DNA of 22,007 bases from Thermomucor indicae-seudaticae (GCA_000787465.1 JSYX01000593.1:1-22007); one strand, 5' to 3'. Positions 10,917 to 21,890 are shown, counted from the first letter of the stretch. The notes: generated from the sequence alone by a model not told the origin. Numbers and translations: made by a program.

Positions 10917-12540
10917 ATGAGGGTGTCTATCACAACAGCGTTGACCGTCGGAGCATTTATCTGTGCTGCTGCAAGTACGGGTAAGGCTGTTCCCTTTTAC
11001 GAGCAGCAGCGCCCGTTTAGCATCATCGAAAGACAGCCGCAGGAGTTACAGGGACGATTTCTGCATCTGACAGACTTGCATGTAATGACTTTTATTACAA
11101 CTCTGCTCGCTGGCTTATGTCTGATAATAAAAAAAGATGGACACGCATTATGAATTTGAGAGCACGATCAAGTCGGAGTGTCACAGGCAACCCAAGAAGC
11201 ATAGGAAAAAGAAAATGCGCAATGGTAAACTCGCGGGCTACTGGGGTGCACCCCGCACCGAATGTGATTCTGTCCCAAGAATGATACAACACACCATCGA
11301 TTGGCTCTCACGGGAATGGAAAGACAAGATCGATTTTGTGATCTGGACAGGCGACAATGCAAGGTTTCTTCTAATACAACAAGAAATACCCGCGCGTTTT
11401 CCTGATCAAAGATCATCTATAGACATGATATCGACGACAAAATACCAAGAACCAAGAAGGAGATCTTGGCTTTGAATCAACAACTGACGGACTGGATTCG
11501 GGACGCTTTTCGCGACGATAATCGGACCATTCCCATTATCCCTTGTATTGGTAGGGACATTCTCTCTCTCTCGACTGTTCCTTTGCAGACTCCCACACCA
11601 AGGTAATGGAAAATTAGGTAATAACGACGTTCATCCGCACAACAAGTTGCAGCCTGGCATTGAAAGCGGCAACATGCTGCAAGCGTACAGTGAAATGTGG
11701 CGGGACTTTATACCGGAAAGCCAACGGAATGTCTTCCGCAGAGGAGGATACTATGCAGTTGATGTCTCGCCAGGTATTCGGGTACTGGCCCTCAACACCC
11801 TCTATTTTTTCGACTCCAATCCTGCTGTGAATGGGTGCGACGACGAGGACGGACCGGGTGCACAGCATTTGGCCTGGATTCAAGGCCAACTGGCGCTGGC
11901 ACGTCGAGATAGTGCTCGTGTCTATATGACCGGACACGTGCCGCCTTCCGCAAAGACATACTATCCGAGCTGTTTGAGCAGATATATTGATTTATCGGTC
12001 GAATACCGAGACGTGATAGCAGCGCACATGTATGGCCACGTCAACATGGACCACTTTCTCCTCCTTCGAAACGCCGATAGCGAAATGGTACACGCCGAGA
12101 AAAACGCTGACCAGTACCTGGATAAGCTACGCAAGGACTATTCCCGCAATGCACAGGACGATGGGAATACGGTGGTGGTCCATATCGCGCCGCCAGTTTT
12201 GCCGCTCTACAACCCAACGTTTCGCATCAACGAATACGAAACAGACGTCGCATCACCAGCATTTGGCACTTGGAAAAAGTACACCCAGTGGTATACAGAT
12301 CTGGCTTACTGGAATCAGTTCGCATGGAAAGAGCAAGAACCCACTGACGGTGATTCACCGCCAAAGCCCATTTTTGAAATCGAATACGCGACAGACACAA
12401 CCTACGGCATGACAGATTTGACCGCAAGTAGCTGGTTAGACTTTGCCCGTCGCATGACGGACAAGAGATCAAAGAAAGCAAATGCTTTGTGGGATCTATA
12501 CACCAACAACATGTTTGTACAATCTCGACAGGATGAATAA
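10917..12540 (+). CDS. PPN1: Endopolyphosphatase, Ppn1-like metallophosphoesterase
   Basis: The yeast homologue Ppn1 cuts inside long inorganic polyphosphate chains in the vacuole. Exons 10917-11081, 11137-11363, 11423-11550 and 11618-12540 give 480 residues; the introns are 55, 59 and 67 nt and all keep phase. The N-terminus (M-R-V-S-I-T-T-A-L-T-V-G-A-F-I-C-A-A-A) is a signal peptide or anchor, consistent with delivery to the vacuole. The calcineurin-type metal-binding motifs are all present: H-L-T-D-L-H (50-55), G-D-N-A-R-H-D (127-133), G-N-N-D-V-H-P-H-N (174-182), the histidine of T-G-H-V-P-P (His280), and Y-G-H-V-N-M-D-H-F (His314, His319). Two introns cut exactly inside the second and third motifs. 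Family-typical G-Y-W-G-A-P and E-C-D-S segments lie between the first two motifs. Acid sphingomyelinase-like phosphodiesterases share the fold, but the order and wording of the motifs favour Ppn1. Confidence 0.93.
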
Positions 12541-12694
12541 AGGCCAAAATTGATTCACCGACGTATAAGCTCGTGTCTTTTGCTGTCTGGTCCTTACTAA
12601 CAGTAACGATAATAACTTGCGCGAACCCAGGTGAGCGGTCAGACTGAAACATGGACCGCCGAATGTCTAACCACGTCATACCTCAACACACAAG

Positions 12695-13986
12695 ATGACC
12701 GAGGCCAATCCGACAAAAGCATCATCATCATCATCCACAGTGCCAGAGGCCGGCGAAAAGAGCAGCCTCTCTGAAGCCGAAAAGTTTCTGGAATCGCTCA
12801 ACTTGAATGACACCGAATCTACCAATCACCCTTCGACATCCCATGTGACCGCGGCTTCGACCGATCCCAAAGACATCATGTCATTCTTGGACGAAATCGC
12901 GCAATATCCAGCTGACACGAGCAGCAGGGACGAGGCAAAACCCAACGTCGAAAATCCGAAAGCGGAAACCAAGAGTAGCAGTAGTAGTTGGATGGCATGG
13001 GGAAATTCGCTTTGGAGTCAAGCCAGTGCAGCCGTCAAGACGACAACAGAGCAGCTGAACCGGTCCGCGGCCGATATACCCGCCGCCAAGTTATTGGAGG
13101 AAAGGGTCAGAGGGCTTGTGAATAAGGACAGTCTGGGCAAACTAGGCAAGTTTGTAGCGGTTCGCTGTTTGAACGCCTCATGGGAGGCTGAGACCAATCC
13201 TTTAAGGAATGCACAGGCAACGAGCTGCGTCAGTTGACGAATACTATCCTGGAGACCGTCGCACCACCGATATCGGAACACGAGCTAGTGGAAGTCTGGC
13301 TGTCGCATGACATGGTGGGCTACGCCGGCCTGGAAGCGCTTGTGTATCGTGCGTTCGCGCGGGTCATGGAACAGACAGAATCGGGTCACATTGTAGTACA
13401 CCGTGCCAGAAAACAGGAGCAGGATGTTGATGATGGTACTCGGAATCTGAACATGTGTGAAGGCATTGTGGAAGGCACCAAATTGGCAAAGGTATGTAAA
13501 AAGGATGGGACAAGTGTGTGCGCCGGACAAGGATGAACTTATCAGAACCAGGCAAACATTGATCATTTCATCAAGCTGCATTACACACCGCCCGAAACCC
13601 GGACAGAGTATACGCCGCAGTCAGGTGCTGTGCCTGTTATCAATTGTCCGGTGTTCTTGGCTATCCAGCCTGTCAAGTTTGCTCTACCAGTAGAGCAGGA
13701 AGAAGAAGGAGGAAACCAGCTTGTCTACATTATATTATTAGAAGATCCTACGCATCAGATCAAATTCAAGACGTATTCGCAGTCGATTCCGCTAGAATGG
13801 CTTGATGTGCCATATGAAGAAAACGAATGGGTGGAGGACAAAATGACAGAGGTCATACGGATGGCGGTTACCACCATCGCTCAAGACTACGTCTGGACAC
13901 GAATGACTGGGGTCAAAAACCAGATAGCCAAAGCTGTTACTGAAGCGTCCAAAGCAACAGATGGGAAAAGCGAGACTAGTAAATAA
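12695..13986 (+). CDS. MTC1: Mtc1-like protein (maintenance of telomere capping 1, DUF5427)
   Basis: Exons 12695-13145, 13217-13491 and 13546-13986 give 388 residues, somewhat shorter than the yeast protein. The N-terminus is a low-complexity, Ser-rich acidic region with the family element F-L-E-S-L-N-L-N (30-37) and a later W-M-A-W-G-N-S-L-W segment. The conserved core begins with A-P-P-I-S-E-H-E-L-V-E-V-W-L-S-H-D-M at about 166-183, and the last exon holds N-C-P-V-F-L-A-I-Q-P and the D-Y-V-W-T-R-M region near the C-terminus. In yeast, mutants show genetic links to telomere capping and the protein has been associated with early secretory vesicles; its biochemical role is not settled. The first intron is best read with a GC donor (GCAAGT, 13146-13216), giving L-G-K-L-G-N-E-L-R-Q; a GT alternative (donor after 13153, acceptor at 13228) also keeps frame but drops residues. 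The second intron (54 nt) is GT-AG in phase 0. Confidence 0.87.
13146..13216 (+). other. Candidate GC-AG intron in the Mtc1-like gene
   Basis: The segment starts GCAAGT and ends CACAG (71 nt). Splicing here joins C-T-A-G with G-C-A-A-C in phase 1, yielding a continuous helical stretch just before the conserved core. GC donors with an otherwise perfect consensus are the normal rare class of eukaryotic introns. Confidence 0.6.
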
Positions 13987-15044
13987 AGCTTGACACGCAA
14001 TAGCATGCAAGTGTAACTAGGTAACCTCGAGTTACAACCGGGGATAAATGCATTGCTTGGATTCTGTTTCACGTTGCACAGCAACAAATGATGTGGTTGC
14101 TGTGAATTACGAGGCCCAACTTGTTATTGTTAGGTTATGTTTCGCCAAAGGGAGCGGCTGTTTTTCATGTGCATTAAACAGGGGATTTTCAGATCCGTTT
14201 CGTCACTGCATGAAATATTAGCCGCCGAATGATGGCTGGGCTATTATTATAGCCGCCACCCATTTGACTTTCCCCACGGGGAATAGCCAATGAAGCCTTG
14301 GAAAGATCCATGCGAAAGGGAGGAAAAGGGCGGGCGGGGATTCTCAGGCCGGCCCGTAGCGTCTGAAACTTTCATGTGATGCCCATAATTCCATTTTCAC
14401 CACATTCGATTCGCTTGTGCGATGTTATCTAGAACCAATCATAACTTCTCGTGAGGCAATTAGAGTTGTTCCCCGCATCGACCGGTTGGGGTGAAAGGGG
14501 GCTGTGCGTGGAAATGCTATCATTGATCCAGGATCAAGAAGAGCAAGCAAGAAGTGAAAGAGCGTCTGTCGAGAGTGCCGATCGATCCCGACGGGGCACA
14601 CAGAAGGGCGATCTGTCAAACTTCGTAGGGTCCTTCCTTGAGTGAAAGGACTGCCGCGGCTAGATTGCAGTTTTTGGAAGTAAGGTTAGAGCTTTTGTTA
14701 AAACGCTTATTTTCTGCCATGCATTTGATATCGACTCCATGATATTTATATAGAATCGATTTTGCTTATTGATTTCAGTCACTGTCCTGTCCTATTCCAT
14801 CATCCTACCATCATCGGCTTCCCCCTCCTTTGGGTTCCCATGCAATGTCGCACTCCGCAAAAACCAGATTTGCCGTTTTTGGGATGTGACACCAAGTCAC
14901 TGATCTTGTTTTCACTGTGCCTGAAAATTTAGCCAGTCAGACACCGTAAAGATTGTCATGGATATATAAAACCTATCATCGCTGTTTTCCCCCCCTCCCC
15001 AACAAATTCTCTCTTTCTTTCACCCTACTCTTTTTCTTGAAAGC
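13987..15044. promoter_or_regulatory. Long upstream region of the acetyl-CoA synthetase gene
   Basis: No gene is supported in these 1058 bases. Elements seen: CCAAT at 14287-14290 (GCCAATG) and at about 14434 (ACCAATC); two AGCCGCC copies (14220-14226, 14251-14257); a perfect inverted repeat TTCCCC-AC-GGGGAA at 14270-14283 containing CCCCAC, which matches the SYGGRG-type binding site of the glucose repressor CreA/Mig1 on the other strand; a TATA box at 14963-14970; and a C/T-rich leader at about 14989-15040. Acetyl-CoA synthetase genes in other fungi are induced by acetate and repressed by glucose, so a repressor site would make sense, but this is consensus matching only. Confidence 0.45.
14963..14970 (+). 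promoter_or_regulatory. TATA box of the acetyl-CoA synthetase gene
   Basis: TATATAAA lies 75 nt before the ATG and just ahead of a long C/T-rich tract, the common arrangement for a strongly expressed fungal gene. Confidence 0.6.
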
Positions 15045-17221
15045 ATGACTGCCGAGCAAGACGCCATCCCCGTCCACCCAGTCCCCAAGCGTCTTTTGGA
15101 TGCATCTCAATGCCCAACGCCGCATGTCGACTCGCTGGAAAAGTACAAGGCGATGTGGAAGGAGAGCGTCGAGGAGCCCGAAAAGTTCTTTGGAAATGTA
15201 AGTGCTTTTTTTTGCTGATCCTTATCTTGGAACATCCGTCACTGATTGCTTTTCCCAGTTGGCTCGTGAACTCCTGACCTGGTTCAAGCCGTTTGAGACG
15301 GTCAAACACGGATCATTCGAGACGGGCGACGTGGCATGGTTCCTGGAAGGCGAGCTCAACGCTTCGTACAACTGTGTGGACCGACACGCACTCAAGAACC
15401 CAAACAAGATTGCCATCATCCACGAAGGCGACGAGCCCGATCAGGTCCGACGCATTACGTACGGCGAGCTGATGCGCGAAGTGTGCAAGATGGCCAACGT
15501 CCTCAAGAGCTTTGGCGTGCGCAAGGGCGACAATGTGGCGATCTACATGCCCATGATTCCTGAAACGATCATATCGATCCTGGCGTGCGCCCGCATCGGT
15601 GCACCTCACTCTGTGGTCTTTGCTGGCTTCTCCGCCGAGTCGCTCCGGGATCGTGTCGTGGACTGCGCTGCACGTGTTGTGATTACTTCCGACGAAGGCC
15701 GCCGCGGTGGCAAGAACATCGCAACCAAGCGAATTGTCGACGACGCACTGAGCCGTGGCGAAGGCACCCAAGTCGAACACGTCATCGTTTACAAGCGCAC
15801 TGGCTCGCCTGTGTCCTGGGTCGAAGGCCGTGATGTGTGGTGGCACGACGAGATGGCCAAGGCTCGCAGCGTGTGCGCTCCGGAACCCATGAACGCCGAA
15901 GATCCCCTGTTTTTGCTCTACACCTCTGGATCCACCGGTGCCCCCAAGGGCATCATGCATACCACGGGTGGCTACTTGCTCGGCGCTGCGGCAACGGTCA
16001 AGTACATCTTTGATTACCACGAGAACGACATCTTCGCCTGTATGGCTGACATCGGCTGGGTCACCGGCCACTCCTACATCGTCTACGGTCCTCTCACGCT
16101 GGGCGCGACGACCGTCCTTTTCGAGTCGACTCCTACTTACCCCACACCCTCCCGCTTCTGGGACCTCATCCAAAAGCACAAGATCACCCAATTCTACACC
16201 GCTCCTACCGCCATTCGTGCACTCCGTCGTCTGGGCGACCAATGGCTCGAGAACTACGATCTCTCCACCCTCCGCGTCATTGGTTCGGTCGGCGAACCAA
16301 TCAACCCCGAAGCTTGGGACTGGTACAACGAGAAGGTCGGCCAGAAGCAATGCGCCGTCGTCGACACATACTGGCAAACCGAATCTGGCTCGATCATGGT
16401 CGCTCCCCTCCCCGGTGCCACGCCCACCAAGCCCGGTTCGGCCACTCTACCCTTCTTTGGTATCAAGCCTATCATCCTGGACCCTACAACTGGCAAGGAA
16501 ATCACAGAAGTCGATGAAACTGGTGTCCTGGCTATCTGCCAACCCTGGCCCTCGATGGCTCGCACTGTCTACAACAACCACTCCCGCTTCTTGGAAACCT
16601 ATTTGAAGCCTTATCCCGGCTACTACTTTACCGGTGACGGTGCCTCACGAGACAAGGATGGCTACATCTGGGTTCGCGGCCGTGTGGATGGTAAGTCTGG
16701 ACAGAGTTGTTTGTATGTCTGAAATGAGACTCATGAATAACGGTTTCTTTCTTTTTCAAGATGTCATCAACGTTTCTGGTCACCGTCTCTCGACTGCCGA
16801 GATCGAATCTGCCCTGGTTCACCACGAAGCCGTTGCAGAAGCTGCTGTCATTGGTGGTCACGACGATCTTACTGGACAGTGTATCCATGCCTTTGTCACT
16901 CTCAAGCCGCACGTCGAGGTTGCCGATGGTTTAGAGAAGGAGCTTACGCTGCAAGTTCGCAAGATCATTGGTCCCTTCGCTACTCCCAAGCGCGTCTACA
17001 TTGTGACGGACCACCCCAAGACTCGCTCCGGGAAGATCATGCGCCGTATCTTGCGCAAGATCGTCAATGGTGAACAGGACCAATTGGGCGATGTCTCGAC
17101 TTTGGCTGACCCTACGTAAGTCCATAACACGTTTTCGGATCATACAAACAAACATGCTCATCTTTTTCATTTTAGCGTTGTTGATCGATTGATTGAGAAG
17201 GTTCACGGCAAAGCCAATTAA
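15045..17221 (+). CDS. acs1: Acetyl-coenzyme A synthetase (AMP-forming)
   Basis: Activates acetate to acetyl-CoA through an acetyl-adenylate, feeding the glyoxylate cycle, lipid and isoprenoid synthesis and protein acetylation. Exons 15045-15197, 15259-16690, 16761-17115 and 17176-17221 give 661 residues, the normal length for the family; all introns start GTAAGT and keep phase. Motifs: the phosphate-binding loop [10 protein letters not shown] (273-282), D-T-Y-W-Q-T-E-S-G (420-428), the hinge region Y-F-T-G-D-G-A with [12 protein letters not shown], and the C-terminal [10 protein letters not shown] (615-624), whose second lysine (Lys620) is the catalytic residue inactivated by acetylation in bacterial homologues. 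The N-terminus has no targeting peptide, so a cytosolic or nuclear enzyme is inferred. Codon use is strongly biased to C-ending codons, more than in neighbouring genes, consistent with high expression. ATG 15045 follows the TATA box and C/T tract. Confidence 0.98.
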
Positions 17222-17733
17222 TCCCATTCCCCCTCAGAAACATGATATATGTACTGTATATCCTCTAGTTCTCTCTGTCTCTCTCTCTTTCTTTCCTTCC
17301 GGTTATTTATGTAAGCTAGATGTAAATATATAAAATCCGTTGTTTGTCTTTGTTGTCCATACAGAAGTTGTTTTTCTTTTGAGTGCTTGAGACATGCTTG
17401 GCAAAGGGCTTTAGACGATAACAATTGATCTGCCACCAACTTAAACTAGCGGGATGATCAAAAGGAAAGGACGGTTGAGACTCAATGGAAGGACGAAGGA
17501 TGTTGGACGAGACAAACTTCTCATTAAAATGACCTTCCTCTTCATCAGAGGGAGATACCCTTTGGCAAAGACTGAAATATCAGCTGTACGTTGATGTTTG
17601 ATTCTCCACGGCTGACGAGGCAAAACACTTGTTCAAGGCCTTGGAAACAGATTGGCTGTGTTGCAACCATTACGTGACACTGACTGCTGTGACACCTAAC
17701 AACTCTTGCCCGTCCTTTCCTTCTCGCCATACC
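17222..17733. other. Intergenic stretch between acetyl-CoA synthetase and nucleoside hydrolase
   Basis: It begins with the 3' region of the synthetase gene, including a T/C simple-sequence tract at about 17269-17300. The second half should carry the promoter of the nucleoside hydrolase. Minus-strand frames of 60-73 codons have no features. No other gene was seen. Confidence 0.45.
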
Positions 17734-19310
17734 ATGGAGGCCGTTATTATTGATACCGACCCGGTAAAACCCAAATGTTGGCTTTCGCTGTCAAGTGTCG
17801 CTTGCTCACTCACGCGCGCAATGAGCAGGGAATCGACGATGTGCTTGCCATCATCATGATGCTCTTGTCTCCTGAGGTCGTTGTGAAGGCTATTACTTTA
17901 ACCCACGGCAACACGACTCTCCAGAACGTCAAACGCAACGCGGTCACGCTTATGCATGTTATGCAGCAGCACCGTGAATTCCTCGGTCAAAAGGCTCCAT
18001 TGCAAGAATTGCCTGTTTTGGCCGTTGGTAACTTTTACTAAATTTGGCTGCAAAAACAAACAAAATCACAAACAATCATCATAGGATGCGAGGGGCCGTT
18101 AAAATGCGAACCAATAACAGCAACGTACTTTCACGGTCCTGATGGTTTAGGCGATATCTTTCGCAAGGTAACTAAACAACTGCCCCCCCACCAGACCGTC
18201 CTCTGATGGAGAGAGACACATACAGGAAATGCATGCTGCTCCTGCTGGCTGGGAGAATCAGCTCTTGCATGAAGCCCAAGTTTCCACAGACAAGGCATTT
18301 GAAAATAATGTAAACGTCAACAAGGCATTTCAGACCACGCCACGTGACGCCGCAGATGAAATTTTGCACCAGCTGAAAGAAGCTCCTCCATTCAGCGTGT
18401 CCATCCTCGCAGTGGGTCCTCTGACGAACGTCGCGCTCGCATATCAGCGTGACCCTGTGACCTTTAGTCGCGTCAAACGCGTCGTCATTATGGGAGGGTA
18501 AGTAACCTTTTGTCGTCTCTTCTTGCGTCCGAAACCTGATGGACGTTCCCAAAGAGCGATTGATTATCCTGGCAACGTGACGCCCATGGCCGAGTTCAAC
18601 TTTCGTGCAGACCCAACAGCTGCCGATATTGTCATGAGTGCATCCAAAGGGTTCCAGCATACCCCAGAGGGGTACCGTGCTCGACTGGAGCTTGTAGTAC
18701 AAGGCAAAAAAGCACCATGCCACATCGTGATTCTGCCACTCGATGGTACGTCATCCTTTTGCTTTTTTCCCAGAAGCAACCATTCACCGTGATTATGCAT
18801 AGGTTCCGACGACGGCATGATTTCAGTAGAAGAGTACCAACAGTATATCTTGCCGCTCAACGGTCAATCGCCGTTAGCCACGTTTTGCAACAAGTTTTTG
18901 GTCTGGAGTTTTGAAGTCTGCGCCAAACTCTACAACTTGACCACCTTGGCCGTGTAAGTGACTATTTGACTTGAAAAGCCGAGCGAAAAAAGAAAAAGGG
19001 CTAATGGGACGGAGCTAGATACGATGCTTATACGGGACTGCTCCTGTTGGATATGATGCATGATAAAGGCGACGGAGAGCATGCCGAGGACGTAAAGAAG
19101 CATTGGGAATACCGCTACCTAGACTTGCGAGTAGAGCATGCTGGCGTTTATACGCTTGGCATGTGCTGTTACGATAGACGATTCTGGCATCAGGACAAGC
19201 CCTCCTGGAACGATGAGCCAAACAACGTTCAAGTATTTATGCGCGGCAATGGCAAGCGCTTTGCAAAGGAGTTTCTGTACAGAGTTTTTGGTGTAAATAA
19301 AGATATCTGA
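17734..19310 (+). CDS. Inosine/uridine-type nucleoside hydrolase
   Basis: Hydrolyses the N-glycosidic bond of nucleosides to ribose and free base for salvage. Seven exons: 17734-17763, 17829-18027, 18085-18167, 18226-18497, 18555-18745, 18803-18953 and 19019-19310, with introns of 57-65 nt that all keep phase; 405 residues, longer than the usual 310-340. The N-terminus carries the calcium/ribose-binding Asp cluster D-T-D-P-G-I-D-D at 7-14, cut by the first intron after Pro10. A second family signature, [11 protein letters not shown], lies at 201-211, after [10 protein letters not shown] and V-V-I-M-G-G. The late motif, H-D in the protozoan and bacterial enzymes, reads V-Y-D-A-Y here (Asp311), so the catalytic His seems replaced by Tyr. 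The extra length is in 230-300 and the C-terminal tail. Substrate preference cannot be deduced. AATAAA at 19296-19301 overlaps the last codons. Confidence 0.92.
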
Positions 19311-19579
19311 ATTAATTCATAGTGCCTCAAATTCGAAGGATCAGCGTTTGTTAGTACGATCGTCCTTGGACAGAATGCCCAATCGGTTACTGCGCTGGTT
19401 GGGATGCGCTGATTTGAAACTCCGTAGCCGGTGACGTTTGTTCGCCTTTGTTTTGGCGTGAGGGCTTCTGGTAACACCATAAGGAAAGGTATATAATTCT
19501 GCTCGTGAGCATGTTCATTAACCTATTCTAATATTCATTTTTTCGCAGACCACCTCGGTATATTCTAGTATTCTTCGAC

Positions 19580-20341
19580 ATGTCGTGGAATTCAAAGACG
19601 TGGGCCTGGGTAAAGAAGCTGTTCTCTGTGGTATGGGCGCGCTTAAACTTGTCGGCAACTCGCATTCAGCAGGAAAAAAAAGCTCAAGCACGTAATTGTT
19701 TACATTAGAACCCTCAATCGACCGACGGTATGCCTGTCGTGGGCAAATTCCGTACGCCTGCCCCTGCGTAAGAAAAACAATTGGCATCGCGTGATATTCA
19801 GCCAATTCACGCTTCCTTCTCTCTCTATATATATAGTTCGAGAAAGGAAAAGTACCAATACCCAAAGACGGCCGCATCCAACCTTAGCAACAACTACTAC
19901 TTTCAGCGTGACGTTCGTCGAAACTATCCTCGTCTGTCCATGTACACTCAGCAGCAAGTGGCTGGTCTGCTGGAAGGTGCTTCCGTCCAGCCCAGGTAAA
20001 AAAAAAAGAGACAGATACACAGGGTGGATGATACGATGTGCTGATGCGCGGTTTTAGTCTTCCTCCAGCCCAGGCTGATAACCAGCCTGTCACACCTGCC
20101 AAGGTGACCGAGGAAAAGCCTCTTGTGGAAGTTCTCGCGAGCCGAAAGTTGTACAGCCCACAAAACTTGCCACCTGTTCCTACCTGGGGCCGTCAAGTGG
20201 AGTGGAAGCTTTCTACGGACTTTGTCTCCCCTGAGGATCGTAAGTGGCGTAGTTGGAATCTTCTAGTCATTAGCGTACTAAATGACAAACCTGTTTCATG
20301 TACTAGCTGAGTTCTTGATGAGAACCTACACCACCGCTTAG
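19580..20341 (+). CDS. Mitochondrial complex I accessory subunit, NUZM/21.3 kDa-like
   Basis: Fungal-specific accessory subunit of NADH:ubiquinone oxidoreductase in the inner mitochondrial membrane. Five exons, 19580-19630, 19709-19767, 19837-19995, 20058-20239 and 20307-20341, agree in phase at every junction and give 161 residues. Family-like segments are: a short N-terminal helix (W-A-W-V-K-K-L-F-S-V) running into N-P-Q-S-T-D-G-M-P-V-V-G-K-F-R-T-P-A-P, then N-Y-Y-F-Q-R-D-V-R-R-N-Y-P-R-L-S, Y-T-Q-Q-Q-V-A-G-L-L, a Pro-rich linker with L-P-P-V-P, and the terminal W-K-L-S-T-D with M-R-T-Y near the end. There is no cleavable presequence, as usual for this subunit. Identification is by recalled family pattern (positions of N-P-x-R/S-S-T-G, R-D-x-R-R-x-Y-P), not by alignment, so the family name is likely but not certain. 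The first two exons are very short, which makes automatic gene prediction likely to miss them. Confidence 0.78.
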
Positions 20342-21221
20342 AGACTTGCTTTTGGCCGTCATCTGTTTCTGTTTTCGAAAATTTACAGAAAAGAAAGGAT
20401 CATGGAATCTTTTGTCTTGGATAACCCAAGAAATTTGAATTCGATTGGTATTAAATGTGTCTTGAGAATGAAGAGCATGGATGTCGATCATCATTTGGTC
20501 TGCTACTTAGCAGACACAGTATTCGATTCGACCAATGTGATGTCGGAAATTCCCGAAAAGGACAATCCCTAAATGCGGATTAAAGTTTCATTTACCGTTC
20601 GTTCGGATCAAAGTTAGAGTTCGAATCGGTTATATCCCTTTTGCTTCTCTCTCTCCTGCATTTGTATGACAGCATTCTTGTTTGCTATCATGTACACAGT
20701 GCCACAACCACTTTCTTTGTTTTAGCCAAGTGCCTCGGACTTTAGTGCTACGTGACTTGAAAATTTTGATTCTGCCAAACTTTCTCATGAAGTACAGTCG
20801 AATGCGTCGATCACAAAACTCACAAAACACGTGTCCAAATGCTACTCTATTGACATACATACGTTGATGTGTTTTTTCTCTATCTTGTTTCTGCTGCAAA
20901 TAAATGTTTGTGAAAAGTCATAATAATCGAATATGGGGTATAGCTGCCCGTGCGTCGTTTTTCTGTAAAATGTTGTTCTTCGGAAATATGATATTCAGAA
21001 AGTCGCGTACTGTATTTGGAAAACGAAGCACCTGCTCTCTTGCCTTACAGAATTAAAGCGATTTTTCGACTCCAGCCCCCAAACCCCAAGAACATAAAAT
21101 CTATATAATTTTGCCCTAACTGTTCGAACCGATCTAGAGAATTCCAAGTACATGCAAGGGTAAAAAAGTGTTGTCAAGTCCGCCGAAGGGGGGGTTCGCG
21201 AACCTTTGAAATAGCTACTAA
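20342..21221. other. Stretch without a supported gene after the complex I subunit gene
   Basis: It begins with the 3' region of the complex I subunit gene. A small open frame at 20402-20572 (56 codons, ATG to TAA) starts 61 nt after the stop; it could be a short peptide or chance and has no recognisable motif. Near 20970 a 28-codon ATG frame (M-L-F-F-G-N-M-I-F-R) might be a first exon of the broken gene that follows, but I could not link it. A palindrome GGTTCGCGAACC sits at 21194-21205. Confidence 0.35.
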
Positions 21222-21864
21222 TACTATGCTATCATAACAGCAGATAGCGGATCAGTTGTCGGAAAGGGGGTCACATCCTTTGTGTTGGGAGTTTATTGGT
21301 CCCACCTTAAGGATCATCACCAGGCGGAGTTGTTGGCAACCCAGGATTTGCCCCATTGGAAACGATGGCCTGACAAGCAGTATAAGCAATCGATCGTTTG
21401 GTAACATCGCTGCGTCCTGTCAGTGGGAAGCAGGAAGACACAGAAACGGCACTAGGATGTTCTTATTCGCAGGTGCTATCGAAGGATCTACGTCTCGAAG
21501 CTTAATGAGATTTCGCAAGGCTGCACAAGACAGTTATGTGCAACCATTCTCGAAGCCCGCGAAAATGCAACGTCGGCTCACAAAAAATGAAAATTCAAGG
21601 AGGTGTTGTATAGTGTGTGCATCCCTCGCCCGAGCGGGATGAACAATTTCCTATTCGTCGCGGCAGCAAAATAGAGTTGTCTCCCGGGCATTTGTAGTAG
21701 TAGTAGACCCGCGGTCCTGTCATTTTCGAGGTCCAAGAACCAGAAATTGCAGGTACTTCACATGGAGACACCGGTCTAGCGTTTATAGGAATACTAACAC
21801 TCTTGTGTATCATTGCTGCTGCTATGGCCACACAAATCAAGAGCCGCTTCCGATCATGGATTTA
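21222..21864 (+). pseudogene. Broken or incompletely resolved gene for a C-terminally anchored membrane protein
   Basis: Frame one, 21222-21400, reads like protein (T-S-F-V-L-G-V-Y-W-S-H-L-K-D-H-H-Q-A) and joins in phase 2 over a 72-nt GT-AG segment (21401-21472, TTATTCGCAG acceptor) to a second stretch from 21473 (Y-V-S-K-L-N-E-I-S-Q-G-C) that stops at a TGA near 21590 just after an N-glycosylation sequon (E-N-A-T). Another frame then reads P-S-P-E-R-D-E-Q-F-P-I-R-R-G, is interrupted by four consecutive TAG codons (GTA repeat, about 21698-21709), and continues to a TAA at 21862-21864 through V-I-F-E-V-Q-E-P-E-I and a clear membrane segment L-A-F-I-G-I-L-T-L-L-C-I-I-A-A-A followed by a short basic tail. 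This is the layout of a type I membrane protein. I do not recognise the family and no start was found. It could be intact with introns I failed to place, or a pseudogene. Confidence 0.4.
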
Positions 21865-21890
21865 ATATAAATCTTTGCTAGCAACGTGGA

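Noticed and set aside
15313..16377. 354-codon open frame on the minus strand
   Set aside because: It lies antisense to the acetyl-CoA synthetase exon; strong codon bias of that gene leaves the opposite strand open. No domain pattern is visible.
15938..16606. 222-codon plus-strand frame inside acetyl-CoA synthetase
   Set aside because: Overlaps the synthetase exon in another frame and is Ser/Pro/Thr-rich shadow sequence.
20402..20572. 56-codon ATG frame after the complex I subunit gene
   Set aside because: Too short and motif-free to call; probably in the 3' untranslated region of the preceding gene.
20600..20640. GTTCGAATC resembling a tRNA T-loop
   Set aside because: The flanking bases do not pair into a T stem and no matching D arm, anticodon arm or acceptor stem was found.
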